Shown here piece after piece: positions 44,235-52,584 of a stretch of DNA of 64,000 bases; within the stretch, counting starts at the first letter, position 1; each line of letters begins with the position of its first letter. Position numbers and translations under genes: made by a program. This DNA is from Actinoplanes derwentensis (GTDB lineage: Bacteria; Actinomycetota; Actinomycetes; Mycobacteriales; Micromonosporaceae), in assembly GCF_900104725.1 (NCBI RefSeq), contig NZ_LT629758.1, positions 8,518,001-8,582,000 on the forward strand. The letters run 5' to 3'. The notes beneath the pieces were generated by a model. That model was not told the DNA's origin and did not search any database. It saw nothing but the letters and a program-made list of their open reading frames with translations.

Positions 44235-44831
44235 GTGACCCGGCGTGTAGTGGTGGTGATGCTGGTCCCGGTGCCCTGGAGTCCGCCCGGGGTCGACCTG
44301 CGGGCCTGGCGCGCCGCCATGGCCGAGGACGTGGTCGATCTGCTCGCCAAACTGGCCACGGCGGAGGCCGCGATCGCGGCGACCGCGGACGACCTGGCGC
44401 TCGCCGAGGAGATCGCCTGGCCGGGCACCCGGATCTACCAGGTGCCCACTCCGACGGTGCTGCCGGTGCTGGCAGCGGCCGCGAAGGATGGTTTCGACGA
44501 GGCGGCCGTGATCGCTGGTGACGCGCCGGACGTACCGGGCATGACGCTCGGAAAGCTCTTGCGTCCTTTGGACGGCAAAGCGGTGGCCGTGGCCCCGGCT
44601 GGACCGCCCGGTGGGCTCTTCGGGGTGGCCGCTCGGCTGCCCGCGCCGGACTGGCTGGCCGATCACGACCTGGACAGCGCTTCAGCGGCACTGCTGCGCA
44701 GGACGGCGCCGTCACCGGGTGAGGTCACCTCGACCCCGCAGTGGCGACGGCTGCGCGGCCCGGCCGACCTGGCAGGGCTGGACATCGCCTTGGAGGGCTG
44801 GGACAACACCCGGACCCTCCTGGGCGGTTAG
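44235..44831 (+). CDS. putative nucleotidyl/glycosyltransferase-fold protein (DUF2064-like)
   Basis: A 198-aa protein. Strand-like segments VVVVMLVPVPW, AVIAGDAPDVPGMTLGKLL and AVAVAPAGPPGGLFGVAARLP resemble the GT-A-like fold of DUF2064/MobA-type proteins, with DAPD in the metal-binding position. The match is weak and by eye. The GTG start is at 44235. It is convergent with the zinc-dependent protease gene, with repeats and hairpins between. Confidence 0.65.
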   Translation: MTRRVVVVMLVPVPWSPPGVDLRAWRAAMAEDVVDLLAKLATAEAAIAATADDLALAEEIAWPGTRIYQVPTPTVLPVLAAAAKDGFDEAAVIAGDAPDVPGMTLGKLLRPLDGKAVAVAPAGPPGGLFGVAARLPAPDWLADHDLDSASAALLRRTAPSPGEVTSTPQWRRLRGPADLAGLDIALEGWDNTRTLLGG

Positions 44832-44958
44832 GTCCGGCTCGTGAGAGAGGGCGAGGCGCGAGCGGTTAGGTCCCCCTCGCGGATCGCGAGGGGAGCGAGG
44901 CGCGGCGAGCGGTTGAGTCCCGGCTCGCGGATCGCTGAGGAAGCGAGGCGCGAGCCGG
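44826..44958. repeat. three imperfect repeats with strong hairpins between convergent genes
   Basis: Units start with GGTTAGGTCC or GGTTGAGTCC at 44826, 44864 and 44911 and end in GCGAGGCGCGAGC-like sequence (38, 47 and 48 bp). The second holds a perfect 9-bp stem CCCCTCGCG/CGCGAGGGG with loop GAT (44873-44893). The third holds a 10-bp stem CCGGCTCGCG/CGCGAGCCGG (44920-44958) with an inner TCGCT/AGCGA stem. The first unit begins inside the last codons of the plus-strand gene. They probably act as a two-way terminator. Confidence 0.8.
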
Positions 44959-44968
44959 AACCCTGGCT

Positions 44969-46204
44969 TTAGTCCTCCTTGGGACCCTCGCCCAGGTTGT
45001 CCAGCTCGCTGATGTCCCAGTCGGAACGCCCGCGGGCGAAGGCAGCCGGATCGGCGAAGTCCTCGTCGGTCGGGAGCAGGTCGGGGTGGTCCCAGAGAGC
45101 GTCGCGACCGGCGACGCCACGCTGCTCGGTGACCGCGGTCCACAGCACTCCGGCCTCGCGCAGCCGCCGCGGCCGCAACTCCAGCCCGACCAGGGCGGCG
45201 AACGTCTGCTCGGCGGGCCCGCCCGCGGCCCGGCGACGGCGGAACGCCTCACCGAGCGCGGCGACCGACGGCAGCCGGTCCCCAGCGGCGTCGTCCACCA
45301 CGTGACCCACCCAGCCCTCGACCAGCGCGAGCGCCGTCTCCAACCGGGCCAGGCCGGCTTTCTGCTGCGGGGTGTCCTCCGGCGTGAAGATGCCCTCCAG
45401 CGCCATGGCCTGCATCGACTCCGGATCGGTCGGGTCGACGCGGCTCATCGCCTCCTCGATCGCCTCCCGGTTCACGGTGATGCCGTTGGCGTAGGCCTCG
45501 ACGGCGCTCAGCACGTGCGCCCGGAGCCACGGGACGTGCCCGAACAACCGCTGATGGGCGGCCTCGCGCAGAGCCACGTACAGCCGGACCTGGTCCTCGG
45601 GGAGTTCCAGGCCGGAGCCGTAGGCCTTGATGTTGGACGGGACCAGCGCGGCGGTGCCGGCCGGGCCGAGCGGAAGGCCGATGTCACCGGCCGAGAGCAC
45701 CTCGGCGGCGAGCTGGCCGAAGGCCTGGCCGAGCTGACCGCCGAACAGCGCGCCACCGAGCGTGGCGACCATCGACTGCATCGGGCCCAGCTGAGCGCGG
45801 GCCTCCTCGGGAACCAGGTCGCCCATCGCGCCGACCATCCGGCCGGCGATCGGCTCGCACAGCTTCTTCCACACGTCCAGCGTGTTGTAGATCCACTCGT
45901 TGCGGTTCCACGCGACGGACTTGCGGATGCCGCTCGGAAGCGAGCACACGGGATCGAGCCAGAGGTCGGCGAGGCTCAGAGCCTCCTCGACCTGGTGGCG
46001 CTCAAGGATGTTCACCGCGGGGTCACCGGTCGCCGACAACTGGCTCGCGGCCACCTGCCGGGCCAGGTCCCAGTTGACCGGGCCACTGCCGGGTGTGGCG
46101 AACATCTGCTGCAGCTGAGCCATGAACTGCTGCATCTGCTGCGGGTCGGAGGGGTCGGGCGGCTGAGCGCCCGGCAGGGAGAAGCCGAACGGGATATCAG
46201 GCAC
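44969..46204 (-). CDS. zinc-dependent metalloprotease-like protein (DUF2342 family)
   Basis: A 411-aa soluble protein. A Pro/Gln-rich start (PQQMQQFMAQLQQMF) is followed by a helical domain with REAAHQRLFGHVPWL (about residue 215), the histidine-containing core by which this actinobacterial family is called a zinc-dependent metalloprotease. The family is also labelled F420-biosynthesis-associated in some collections, a naming convention and not a proven role. It corresponds in order and divergent orientation to Rv3195, facing the PDZ protease gene (Rv3194c). The GTG start is at 46204. The C-terminus is acidic (LDNLGEGPKED). Confidence 0.88.
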   Translation of the reverse strand: MPDIPFGFSLPGAQPPDPSDPQQMQQFMAQLQQMFATPGSGPVNWDLARQVAASQLSATGDPAVNILERHQVEEALSLADLWLDPVCSLPSGIRKSVAWNRNEWIYNTLDVWKKLCEPIAGRMVGAMGDLVPEEARAQLGPMQSMVATLGGALFGGQLGQAFGQLAAEVLSAGDIGLPLGPAGTAALVPSNIKAYGSGLELPEDQVRLYVALREAAHQRLFGHVPWLRAHVLSAVEAYANGITVNREAIEEAMSRVDPTDPESMQAMALEGIFTPEDTPQQKAGLARLETALALVEGWVGHVVDDAAGDRLPSVAALGEAFRRRRAAGGPAEQTFAALVGLELRPRRLREAGVLWTAVTEQRGVAGRDALWDHPDLLPTDEDFADPAAFARGRSDWDISELDNLGEGPKED

Positions 46205-46293
46205 GTCCCCACGGTACGCGCGAAAAGCCCGTAGCGGACGGAGGGAGGTATCAGCTCAGAGAGAACTCAGACAGGGTGGGTACTCTCACGCGC

Positions 46294-47322
46294 ATGAGAC
46301 GTCGCGGAGTCACTGTCATCCTCGGCGCCCTGATCACCGCCCTGCTGGCTGCCGGTGTCATGGTCGCACCGATGCCCTACGTGGTGCTCAAGCCCGGTCC
46401 CACCGTCGATACCCTCGGGTCCTCCAACGGGACCGAGGTCATCAAGGTGACCAAGGGCGAGACCTCGTCATCCGCCGGCCAGCTGCGCCTCACCACGGTG
46501 AACGTGCAGTCACAGGTGGAGTTGGTGTGGGCGATCCGTGGCTGGCTGAGCGACTCCGACGCGGTGGTGCCGCGCGAGCTGATCTACCCGCCGGACCAGA
46601 GCGAGAAGCAGGTCCAGGCGCAGAACGCGCAGGAGTGGAAGGAATCGCAGACCAGCGCCGAGACGGTCGCCCTGCGCGAGCTGGGCTATCCGGTGCAGGT
46701 TTACGTGCGTAACGTCACGGCGGGCGGCGCGGCTGACGGTTCGCTGAAAGCGGACGACGTCATCACCGCAGTCGACGGGACCGCGATCACCAAGGCGGGC
46801 CAGGTCACCGAGCTGGTCCGGGCCAAACCCGCCGGGACCGAGCTGACCATCTCGTACGACCGGGCCGGCACCGCGGGCACCACGCGGATCGCCGCCAAGG
46901 CCGACCCGAAGGACGGCACGCCCCGGATCGGCATCGAGATCGACACCAAGCAGCCCCACCCGTTCGACATCAACATCGACCTCGACAAGATCGGCGGGCC
47001 GAGCGCCGGCCTGATGTTCAGCCTGGGGATCATCGACAAGTTGCGGCCGGCCGACCTGACCGGCGGCAAGGTGATCGCGGGCACCGGCACCATCGACGAC
47101 GACGGCAACGTCGGCCCGATCGGCGGCATTCCGCAGAAGCTGAACGGTGCCAAGCGGGACGGCGCCACGCTCTTCCTGGTTCCCAAGGACAACTGCGCGG
47201 AGGCGCTGCGCAATCCCGTCCCCGGCCTGACCATGGCCGAGGTGGCCACGGTGGACGACGCGCTCACCGCACTCGAGACCTACGTCGCCGGCGGCGCACC
47301 CCAGCCGTGCACGGCGTCGTGA
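46294..47322 (+). CDS. PDZ-domain Lon-like serine protease (YlbL type)
   Basis: A 342-aa protein with an N-terminal membrane anchor (residues 6-24), an extracytoplasmic PDZ domain (about 130-205) and a C-terminal Lon-type protease domain. The catalytic dyad is visible: Ser237 in GGPSAGLMF and Lys282 in IPQKLNGAK, with the expected spacing of about 45. The ATG at 46294 is preferred over a GTG 18 bp upstream because it gives the standard short basic N-terminus. It corresponds to Rv3194c, and UPF0182 follows as in mycobacteria. Envelope proteolysis is likely; the substrate is unknown. Confidence 0.91.
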   Translation: MRRRGVTVILGALITALLAAGVMVAPMPYVVLKPGPTVDTLGSSNGTEVIKVTKGETSSSAGQLRLTTVNVQSQVELVWAIRGWLSDSDAVVPRELIYPPDQSEKQVQAQNAQEWKESQTSAETVALRELGYPVQVYVRNVTAGGAADGSLKADDVITAVDGTAITKAGQVTELVRAKPAGTELTISYDRAGTAGTTRIAAKADPKDGTPRIGIEIDTKQPHPFDINIDLDKIGGPSAGLMFSLGIIDKLRPADLTGGKVIAGTGTIDDDGNVGPIGGIPQKLNGAKRDGATLFLVPKDNCAEALRNPVPGLTMAEVATVDDALTALETYVAGGAPQPCTAS

Positions 47323-47426
47323 TGCCCACGCCGGTAGTGACGAGACAGTTCTGCCGCGTATAGCAGTCGGATGCGACACCCTGAGGTGAAACACCGGCCA
47401 GACGAAGTGTGGAGCCAACGTTGGTC

Positions 47427-50405
47427 ATGCGTAACAGTCCTCTACCGAGGATGAGCCGGCGCGGTCGCGTCACCGTCGGCGTCCTGGTCGGGGTCTTCAT
47501 ACTATTCACGCTCCTCGGGTGGGGTATCGACGCCTACACCGACTACCTGTGGTTCGACGAGGTCAAGAAGACGAATGTCTTCTCCGGCGTGCTGCTCACC
47601 CAGCTCGTCCTGTTCCTGGTCGTCGGTGCGGCGATGACGCTTGTCGTCGCCGGCAACCTCTACCTGGCTTACCGTCTGCGGCCGCTGCTGCGCCCGCACT
47701 CGGCCGAGCAGGCCACCCTGGAGCGTTACCGAATGATCCTGGCGCCCCGCCTGGGCACCTGGATCACCGTGACCGGTCTGGTCATCGGCTTCTTCGCGGG
47801 TCTCTCCGCGATGGGCCGGTGGAGCGACTGGATGCTGTTCCGTAACGGTGGGGACTTCGGGACCAAGGATCCCGAGTTCAACATCGACCACTCCTTCTAC
47901 GTCTTCGACTACCCGATCTACCGGTACCTGCTCGGCCTCGGTTTCACCGCGATCGTGCTGTCGGTCCTCGGGTCGCTCGCGGTGCACTACATCTTCGGCG
48001 GTGTGCGCCTGCAGGGTGTCGGCGACCGGATGACCACCGCGGCCAGGGCTCACCTGACCTCGCTGGTGGCAGTCTTCGTGCTGCTCAAGGCGGTCGCTTA
48101 CATCCTGGACCGGCAGGCGCTGCTGCTGGAACAGCACGTGTCCCCGGGGCTCTACGGCGCCGGTTACACCGACGTCAACGCGCTGCTGCCGGCCAAGGAG
48201 ATCCTGGCGTACATCTCGGTGGTCGTCGCCATCGCGATCATCGTCTTCTCCAACGCCGTCATGCGGAACCTGGTCTGGCCCGGCGTCTCGCTGGCCCTGC
48301 TGGCGATCTCGGCCGTCGCGATCGGCGGCATCTACCCGCTGGCCGTGCAGAACTTCCAGGTGAAGCCGAGCCTCGCCGACAAGGAACGGCCATACATCCT
48401 CCGATCGATCGATGCGACCCGGGACGCCTTCGGCCTGGAGAACACCGAGGTCTCGAAGTACCAGGCCAAGAACGAACGGCCGGTCGCGTCGCTGCCGACC
48501 GACGCCAGCGCGCAGAACGTGCGGATCATCGACCCGCAGCTCGTCTCGCAGGCGTTCACCCAGTCGCAGCAGTCCCGCGGCTTCTACGACTTCGGTGAGA
48601 AACTCGACGTCGACCGCTACACGATCGACGGCAAGACCCAGGACTACGTGGTCGGCGCGCGAGAGATCGACGACGACAAGCTGACCGCCCAGCAGCGCAA
48701 CTGGATCAACCGGCACACCGTCTACACCCACGGCTACGGCCTGGTGGCGGCGCCGGCCAACAAGGTCTGCGGGACCGGCCTGCCGTACTTCGCCTCCGGC
48801 CTCATCGGCAGCGACAACTCCAACGCCGGTGCCTGCATCACCCCGACCGCGGCCCTCGAAGCCGAGCAGCCGCGGATCTACTACGGCGAGCAGTCCACCG
48901 AGTACGCGATCGTCGGTCAGGCCGAAGAGAGCAAGAACGTCGAGTTCGACCGCCCGCAGGACGCCAGCAGCAACAGCGGCGAGGTGCTCTACACGTACTC
49001 CGGTGCTGGTGGTGTCGAGATCGGGTCGTTCTTCCGGCGTCTCGTCTTCGCGATCCACAACACCGAGAGCAACTTCCTGCTCTCCGACGCGGTCAACAAC
49101 AGCTCCAAGGTGATGTACACCCGTGAGCCGCGCGAGCGGGTCGCCAAGGTCGCGCCGTTCCTCACCATCGACGGCGACCCGTACCCGGCTGTCGTCAACG
49201 GCCGGATCACCTGGATCCTCGACGGTTACACGACGGCGAAGACCTACCCGTACGCCCAGAAGATCAACCTGGCCACCGAGACACGCGACGAACTGACCGG
49301 CACGGGCTCCTTCGCCCTGGCCCGTGACGACGTCAACTACATGCGCAACTCGGTCAAGGCGACGGTCGACGCGTACGACGGGACCGTCACGCTCTACGAA
49401 TTCGACGACCAGGACCCGGTCCTCAAGGCGTGGAACAAGGCGTTCGGTGGCGACCTCATCGTCCCGAAGGACCAGATCCCGACCGCGCTCGCCGACCACT
49501 TCCGCTACCCGGCCGACCTGTTCAAGGTGCAGCGCAACCTGCTCACCAAGTTCCACGTCACCGACCCGCGGACGTTCTTCTCCGGCGACGACTTCTGGCA
49601 GGTCCCGAACGCGCCCGACTCGCCGTCGGACGGGTACCAGCCGCCGTACTACCTCAACGTCAAGCTGCCCGAGCAGGACGAGACCCGCTTCCAGCTCACC
49701 GCCGGCGTGACACCACTCAACCGGGAGAACATGGCGGCCCTGATCTCCGCCTCCTACGTCAGCGGGCAACCACGGCTCGAGATCCTCGAACTACCCGACG
49801 ACACGGTCGTGCCCGGTCCCGTCCAGGTACACCAGCGGATGGTCAACAACTACGGCGTCTCCCAACAGTTGGCCCTGCTGACCCGTGGCGGCCAGGCCAC
49901 CGTGCTCTACGGCAACCTGATCTCACTGCCGCTGGCCGACGACATCCTGTACGTCGAGCCCGTCTACGTACGGAGCAGCCAGGCCGGTGCCGCACCACTG
50001 CTGCAGAAGGTCCTGATGTCGTACGGCGACGGCGGCACGTACGTCGTCCTCGAGGACAACCTGGAGGAAGGCCTCAAGGCCCTCGCCGAACTCGGTAAGA
50101 CCGGTGCACCCACCACCCCCACCACTCCGGGGACCGAGACACCCGGCACCACCACACCCACCACTCCGCCGAGCAACGCGCCGCCCGGCGACGTCAGCGC
50201 CGAACTCGCCTCCGCGGCGGCCGCCATGGACAAGGCCATCGCCGACCTGCGGGCCGCCAAGCAGTCCGGCGACCTCGTCAAGGAGGGCCAGGCCCTGACC
50301 GCGCTGGGTGAAGCCATCAAGCGCTTCCAGACCGCCCAGCAGGCCGCCGGGGCGACCCCGGCTGCCTCCACTCCCGCCAGCCCGACACCCACTCCGAGCG
50401 GGTGA
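47427..50405 (+). CDS. UPF0182 large multi-pass membrane protein
   Basis: A 992-aa protein with about seven hydrophobic segments in residues 15-320, then a long extracytoplasmic part (FDRPQDASSN, YYLNVKLPEQDETRFQLT) and a Pro/Thr-rich stretch (about 890-925) before a helical Ala/Lys C-terminus ending in PTPTPSG. The family is conserved next to the PDZ/Lon protease (Rv3193c-Rv3194c) and has no known function. The ATG at 47427 gives MRNSPLPRMSRRGR; a GTG at 47409 or a TTG at 47421 with a better-placed GGAG are alternatives. A perfect hairpin follows the stop. Confidence 0.9.
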   Translation: MRNSPLPRMSRRGRVTVGVLVGVFILFTLLGWGIDAYTDYLWFDEVKKTNVFSGVLLTQLVLFLVVGAAMTLVVAGNLYLAYRLRPLLRPHSAEQATLERYRMILAPRLGTWITVTGLVIGFFAGLSAMGRWSDWMLFRNGGDFGTKDPEFNIDHSFYVFDYPIYRYLLGLGFTAIVLSVLGSLAVHYIFGGVRLQGVGDRMTTAARAHLTSLVAVFVLLKAVAYILDRQALLLEQHVSPGLYGAGYTDVNALLPAKEILAYISVVVAIAIIVFSNAVMRNLVWPGVSLALLAISAVAIGGIYPLAVQNFQVKPSLADKERPYILRSIDATRDAFGLENTEVSKYQAKNERPVASLPTDASAQNVRIIDPQLVSQAFTQSQQSRGFYDFGEKLDVDRYTIDGKTQDYVVGAREIDDDKLTAQQRNWINRHTVYTHGYGLVAAPANKVCGTGLPYFASGLIGSDNSNAGACITPTAALEAEQPRIYYGEQSTEYAIVGQAEESKNVEFDRPQDASSNSGEVLYTYSGAGGVEIGSFFRRLVFAIHNTESNFLLSDAVNNSSKVMYTREPRERVAKVAPFLTIDGDPYPAVVNGRITWILDGYTTAKTYPYAQKINLATETRDELTGTGSFALARDDVNYMRNSVKATVDAYDGTVTLYEFDDQDPVLKAWNKAFGGDLIVPKDQIPTALADHFRYPADLFKVQRNLLTKFHVTDPRTFFSGDDFWQVPNAPDSPSDGYQPPYYLNVKLPEQDETRFQLTAGVTPLNRENMAALISASYVSGQPRLEILELPDDTVVPGPVQVHQRMVNNYGVSQQLALLTRGGQATVLYGNLISLPLADDILYVEPVYVRSSQAGAAPLLQKVLMSYGDGGTYVVLEDNLEEGLKALAELGKTGAPTTPTTPGTETPGTTTPTTPPSNAPPGDVSAELASAAAAMDKAIADLRAAKQSGDLVKEGQALTALGEAIKRFQTAQQAAGATPAASTPASPTPTPSG

Positions 50406-50412
50406 TGCGCGT

Positions 50413-50441
50413 CTCCGGGGACCGTTTTGCGGTCCCCGGAG
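50413..50441 (+). terminator. hairpin terminator after UPF0182
   Basis: CTCCGGGGACCG (50413-50424) and CGGTCCCCGGAG (50430-50441) form a perfect 12-bp stem with loop TTTTG, 8 nt after the stop. No T-run follows. Its right arm overlaps the likely -35 area of the tRNA promoter. Confidence 0.85.
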
Positions 50442-50445
50442 CCCG

Positions 50446-50543
50446 TGCGCTAGGCTTTACCCATACCGACGCGGGGTGGAGCAGCTCGGTAGCTCGCTGG
50501 GCTCATAACCCAGAGGTCGCAGGTTCAAATCCTGTCCCCGCTA
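50446..50543. repeat. 98-bp inverted repeat, left copy (tRNA-fMet plus promoter)
   Basis: These 98 bp, the tRNA plus 24 bp of upstream promoter sequence, recur on the minus strand at 55295-55392 with one difference (TAGGCT here, TAAGCT there). The copies enclose 4751 bp. Confidence 0.95.
50470..50543 (+). tRNA. initiator tRNA-fMet (CAU), copy 1
   Basis: A 74-nt cloverleaf with D-arm GAGC/GCTC, anticodon arm CTGGG-CTCATAA-CCCAG and T-arm GCAGG-TTCAAAT-CCTGT. Three G-C pairs at the end of the anticodon stem and the unpaired first base (C1 opposite U72) mark an initiator tRNA. CCA is not encoded. TAGGCT at 50451-50456 with TTGCGG 18 bp upstream is the likely promoter. An identical copy lies inverted at 55295-55368. 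Confidence 0.97.
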
Positions 50544-50551
50544 CAAATGAG

Positions 50552-50585
50552 AACGCGGTTCGCCTCAACGGCGGACCGCGTTTTT
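50552..50585 (+). terminator. rho-independent terminator of tRNA-fMet copy 1
   Basis: AACGCGGTTCGCC (50552-50564) pairs with GGCGGACCGCGTT (50570-50582) through 13 bp including one G-T pair; the loop is TCAAC and five T residues run through the end of the stem (50581-50585). Confidence 0.93.
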
Positions 50586-50686
50586 CGTTTGCATCGACTC
50601 GGCGGCGCAGGCCGGTTCGAGGCCCGGCCGGTGCGCGCCAGTCGTGGCACCGGCTGTCGATGGTCCCCGGCTATCGTCGGCGGGTC

Positions 50687-51211
50687 ATGGTGGCCAGACA
50701 GGGTGGGGTGCGGTTCGTGGATGCTGGCGAGGAGATCGGGTCGGCGCGGCAGGCGGCCGATGACGCCCTGGTGGTGACGTTCGGCCGGCTGCTGGGCGTG
50801 GCGAACCGGCTTGAACATCTGGTGGGCCGGGCACTCGAGCAGGAGTGCGGGATAAGCCACCTGATGTACGAGGTGCTGCTCATTCTGGGGCGGGCCGACG
50901 CTCCGGGGCTGGCGATGTCGGCCATCGGCCGGGCGCAGGTGCTGACCACTGGTGGGGTGACCCGGCTGATCGACCGGATGGAGGCGGCGGATCTGGTGCA
51001 GCGGGCCGACGACCCGGGCGATCGCCGCGGGCGGCTGGTCCGGTTGACGCCGCGGGGTGAGGAGACCGTCGTCCGTGCCACTCGGTTGCACCGGGAGAAC
51101 CTGCAGCGACTCCTCGCGAGCCAGCTTCCCGCCGAGCGCTGGGACGCCTTCACCGAGGACCTGCGGATGCTGAGCCGTGGCGTGGGCGAGCAGGTGCCGC
51201 GCTTGCGGTGA
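50687..51211 (+). CDS. MarR-family transcriptional regulator
   Basis: A 174-aa winged-helix protein. The recognition region is RAQVLTTGGVTRLIDRMEAADLV (about residues 84-106), followed by the beta-wing DPGDRRGRLVRLTPRGEE. The ATG at 50687 gives a 20-residue lead; GTG codons at 50708 and 50717 are equally possible and no ribosome site decides. An inverted repeat between this gene and the MBL gene is its likely operator, so it probably represses the downstream pair in response to a small aromatic or toxic compound. Confidence 0.85.
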   Translation: MVARQGGVRFVDAGEEIGSARQAADDALVVTFGRLLGVANRLEHLVGRALEQECGISHLMYEVLLILGRADAPGLAMSAIGRAQVLTTGGVTRLIDRMEAADLVQRADDPGDRRGRLVRLTPRGEETVVRATRLHRENLQRLLASQLPAERWDAFTEDLRMLSRGVGEQVPRLR

Positions 51212-51239
51212 GTGGCAGGCGGCACATACCTTCACATAT

Positions 51240-51270
51240 ACCTGACGCGTCAGTTACTGTTTCGTCAGGT
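51240..51270. promoter_or_regulatory. putative MarR operator upstream of the MBL gene
   Basis: ACCTGACG (51240-51247) and CGTCAGGT (51263-51270) are exact inverted copies 15 bp apart, and TGACGCGTCA (51243-51252) is itself a perfect 10-bp palindrome. They lie in the 99-bp gap between the regulator and the MBL gene, where the promoter must be. Confidence 0.7.
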
Positions 51271-51310
51271 AAGTTGCTGAAGAGTGCCGTTCACACCGAG
51301 GAGACATCCC

Positions 51311-52117
51311 ATGAGCACGCTCGACTTCCAGGTCTTCGATCTCGACTTCCCCGTCGGCAGCAAGAACAAGACCGCCACCCTGGTCACCGGTGAGACCGAC
51401 GCCCTGCTGGTCGACGCCGGTTTCACCCGCGCCGACGGGCACCGCCTGGCCGCGGCGATTCTCGACTCCGGCAAACGGCTCACCACGATCGTGATCAGCC
51501 ACGGTGATCCGGACTTCTATTTCGGCGCCGAGGTGGTCGCCGACGCTTTCCCGGACGCGACGATCGTGGCGACGGTGCCGGTCATTGCACACATCCAGCG
51601 GTCGTACGAGAAGAAGTTGACGGCCTGGGCAGCGGCCGGAGTGAACCTGCCCACCCGCCTCGTGGAGATCGTGCCGTTGACCGGTGACCTCGTTCTGGAG
51701 GGCAACCGGTTCGAACTCAAGGGTGGTGCGGCCGACCTCCCGGACCGCCACTACCTGTGGCAGCCTGAGCACCGCGCCGTCCTCGGTGGAGTCCTGGTGT
51801 TCCAGCAGGAGCACGTCTGGACCGCCGACACCGCCCGTCCCGAGCAGCGCACGGCCTGGATCGCAGCGCTCGACGAGATCGCCGCCCTCCAGCCTGAGCT
51901 GGTCGTACCCGGACACCGGTTGCCAGGCACCGCCGCGGACCTGAGCGCCGTCACCGGCACCCGTGACTACCTGGTCGCCTTCGAGGAGGAACTGGCCAAG
52001 GCCGCCGACGGCCCGGCTCTCATCGAGGCGCTGACTAGCCGTTACCCGAAACACGGCATGCTGATCGCCGCCCAGATCGGCGCCAAGGTCGCCAAGGGCG
52101 AGATGAGCTGGGGCTGA
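51311..52117 (+). CDS. metallo-beta-lactamase-fold hydrolase with altered metal motif
   Basis: A 268-aa MBL-fold protein. The usual HxHxDH reads HGDPDF (residues 64-69), so the second and last histidines are replaced by aspartate and phenylalanine; a later histidine is kept in VVPGHRLPG. A subgroup of MBL proteins carries this HGDPD variant, so it may bind one metal or act on a different substrate class. The ATG at 51311 follows GAGGAGA. It is followed after 2 nt by the SnoaL gene and lies under the likely MarR operator. Confidence 0.88.
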   Translation: MSTLDFQVFDLDFPVGSKNKTATLVTGETDALLVDAGFTRADGHRLAAAILDSGKRLTTIVISHGDPDFYFGAEVVADAFPDATIVATVPVIAHIQRSYEKKLTAWAAAGVNLPTRLVEIVPLTGDLVLEGNRFELKGGAADLPDRHYLWQPEHRAVLGGVLVFQQEHVWTADTARPEQRTAWIAALDEIAALQPELVVPGHRLPGTAADLSAVTGTRDYLVAFEEELAKAADGPALIEALTSRYPKHGMLIAAQIGAKVAKGEMSWG

Positions 52118-52119
52118 TC

Positions 52120-52518
52120 ATGACCGACTTCACCACCTCGACCGCGCCCGCCGACGTGGTCCGCCGTCAGTACCTCGCCTCGGCGAACCGTGATCTGGAG
52201 GCCCTGCGGGCCACGCTGGCCCCGGACGTCGAGTGGACCGAGATGGCCGGATTTCCCCTGGCCGGCACCTACCGCACACCCGACGGTGTGATGGAGAGGC
52301 TCGGCGCTGACTGGGCGGACTGGACAGCCCATGATGACGTCTACGTCGCCGACGGCGAGAACGTCGTCGTCCTGGCCCGGTACACCGCCGTCAACAAGGC
52401 GACCGGCCGGCCGATCGACGTCCGCGTCGCCCACCACTTCATCGTCCGCGCGGGACAGATCGTTCGTTTTGAACAGTTCGTCGACACGGCGAAGGTTCGC
52501 GACGCCATGCTCGCCTGA
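52120..52518 (+). CDS. SnoaL-like (NTF2-fold) protein
   Basis: A 132-aa protein with a SnoaL/DUF4440-type opening (VVRRQYLASANRDLEALRATLAPDVEW) and the strand HHFIVRAGQIVRFEQFVDT. The fold is used by cyclases, isomerases and detoxifying enzymes. The start is 2 nt after the MBL stop, so the two are co-expressed. The substrate is unknown; the pair under a MarR regulator suggests breakdown of a xenobiotic or a quorum-type signal. Confidence 0.87.
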   Translation: MTDFTTSTAPADVVRRQYLASANRDLEALRATLAPDVEWTEMAGFPLAGTYRTPDGVMERLGADWADWTAHDDVYVADGENVVVLARYTAVNKATGRPIDVRVAHHFIVRAGQIVRFEQFVDTAKVRDAMLA

Positions 52519-52545
52519 CCGGCGACGGCAGCGATCCGGCAAGGC

Positions 52546-52584
52546 GCTGTGGTGATCGGCCCGAGCCGATCACCACAGCCTTTT
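52546..52584. terminator. bidirectional terminator
   Basis: GCTGTGGTGATCGGC (52546-52560) and GCCGATCACCACAGC (52565-52579) form a perfect 15-bp stem with loop CCGA, followed by CTTTT on the plus strand. The minus-strand gene ends at 52584, so its transcript meets the same hairpin. Confidence 0.93.

Noticed and set aside
47502..49769. 755-codon minus-strand open frame under UPF0182
   Set aside because: Composition (Val/Arg/Asp/Gly-rich, no hydrophobic core) and lack of a ribosome site mark it as a shadow of the real plus-strand gene.
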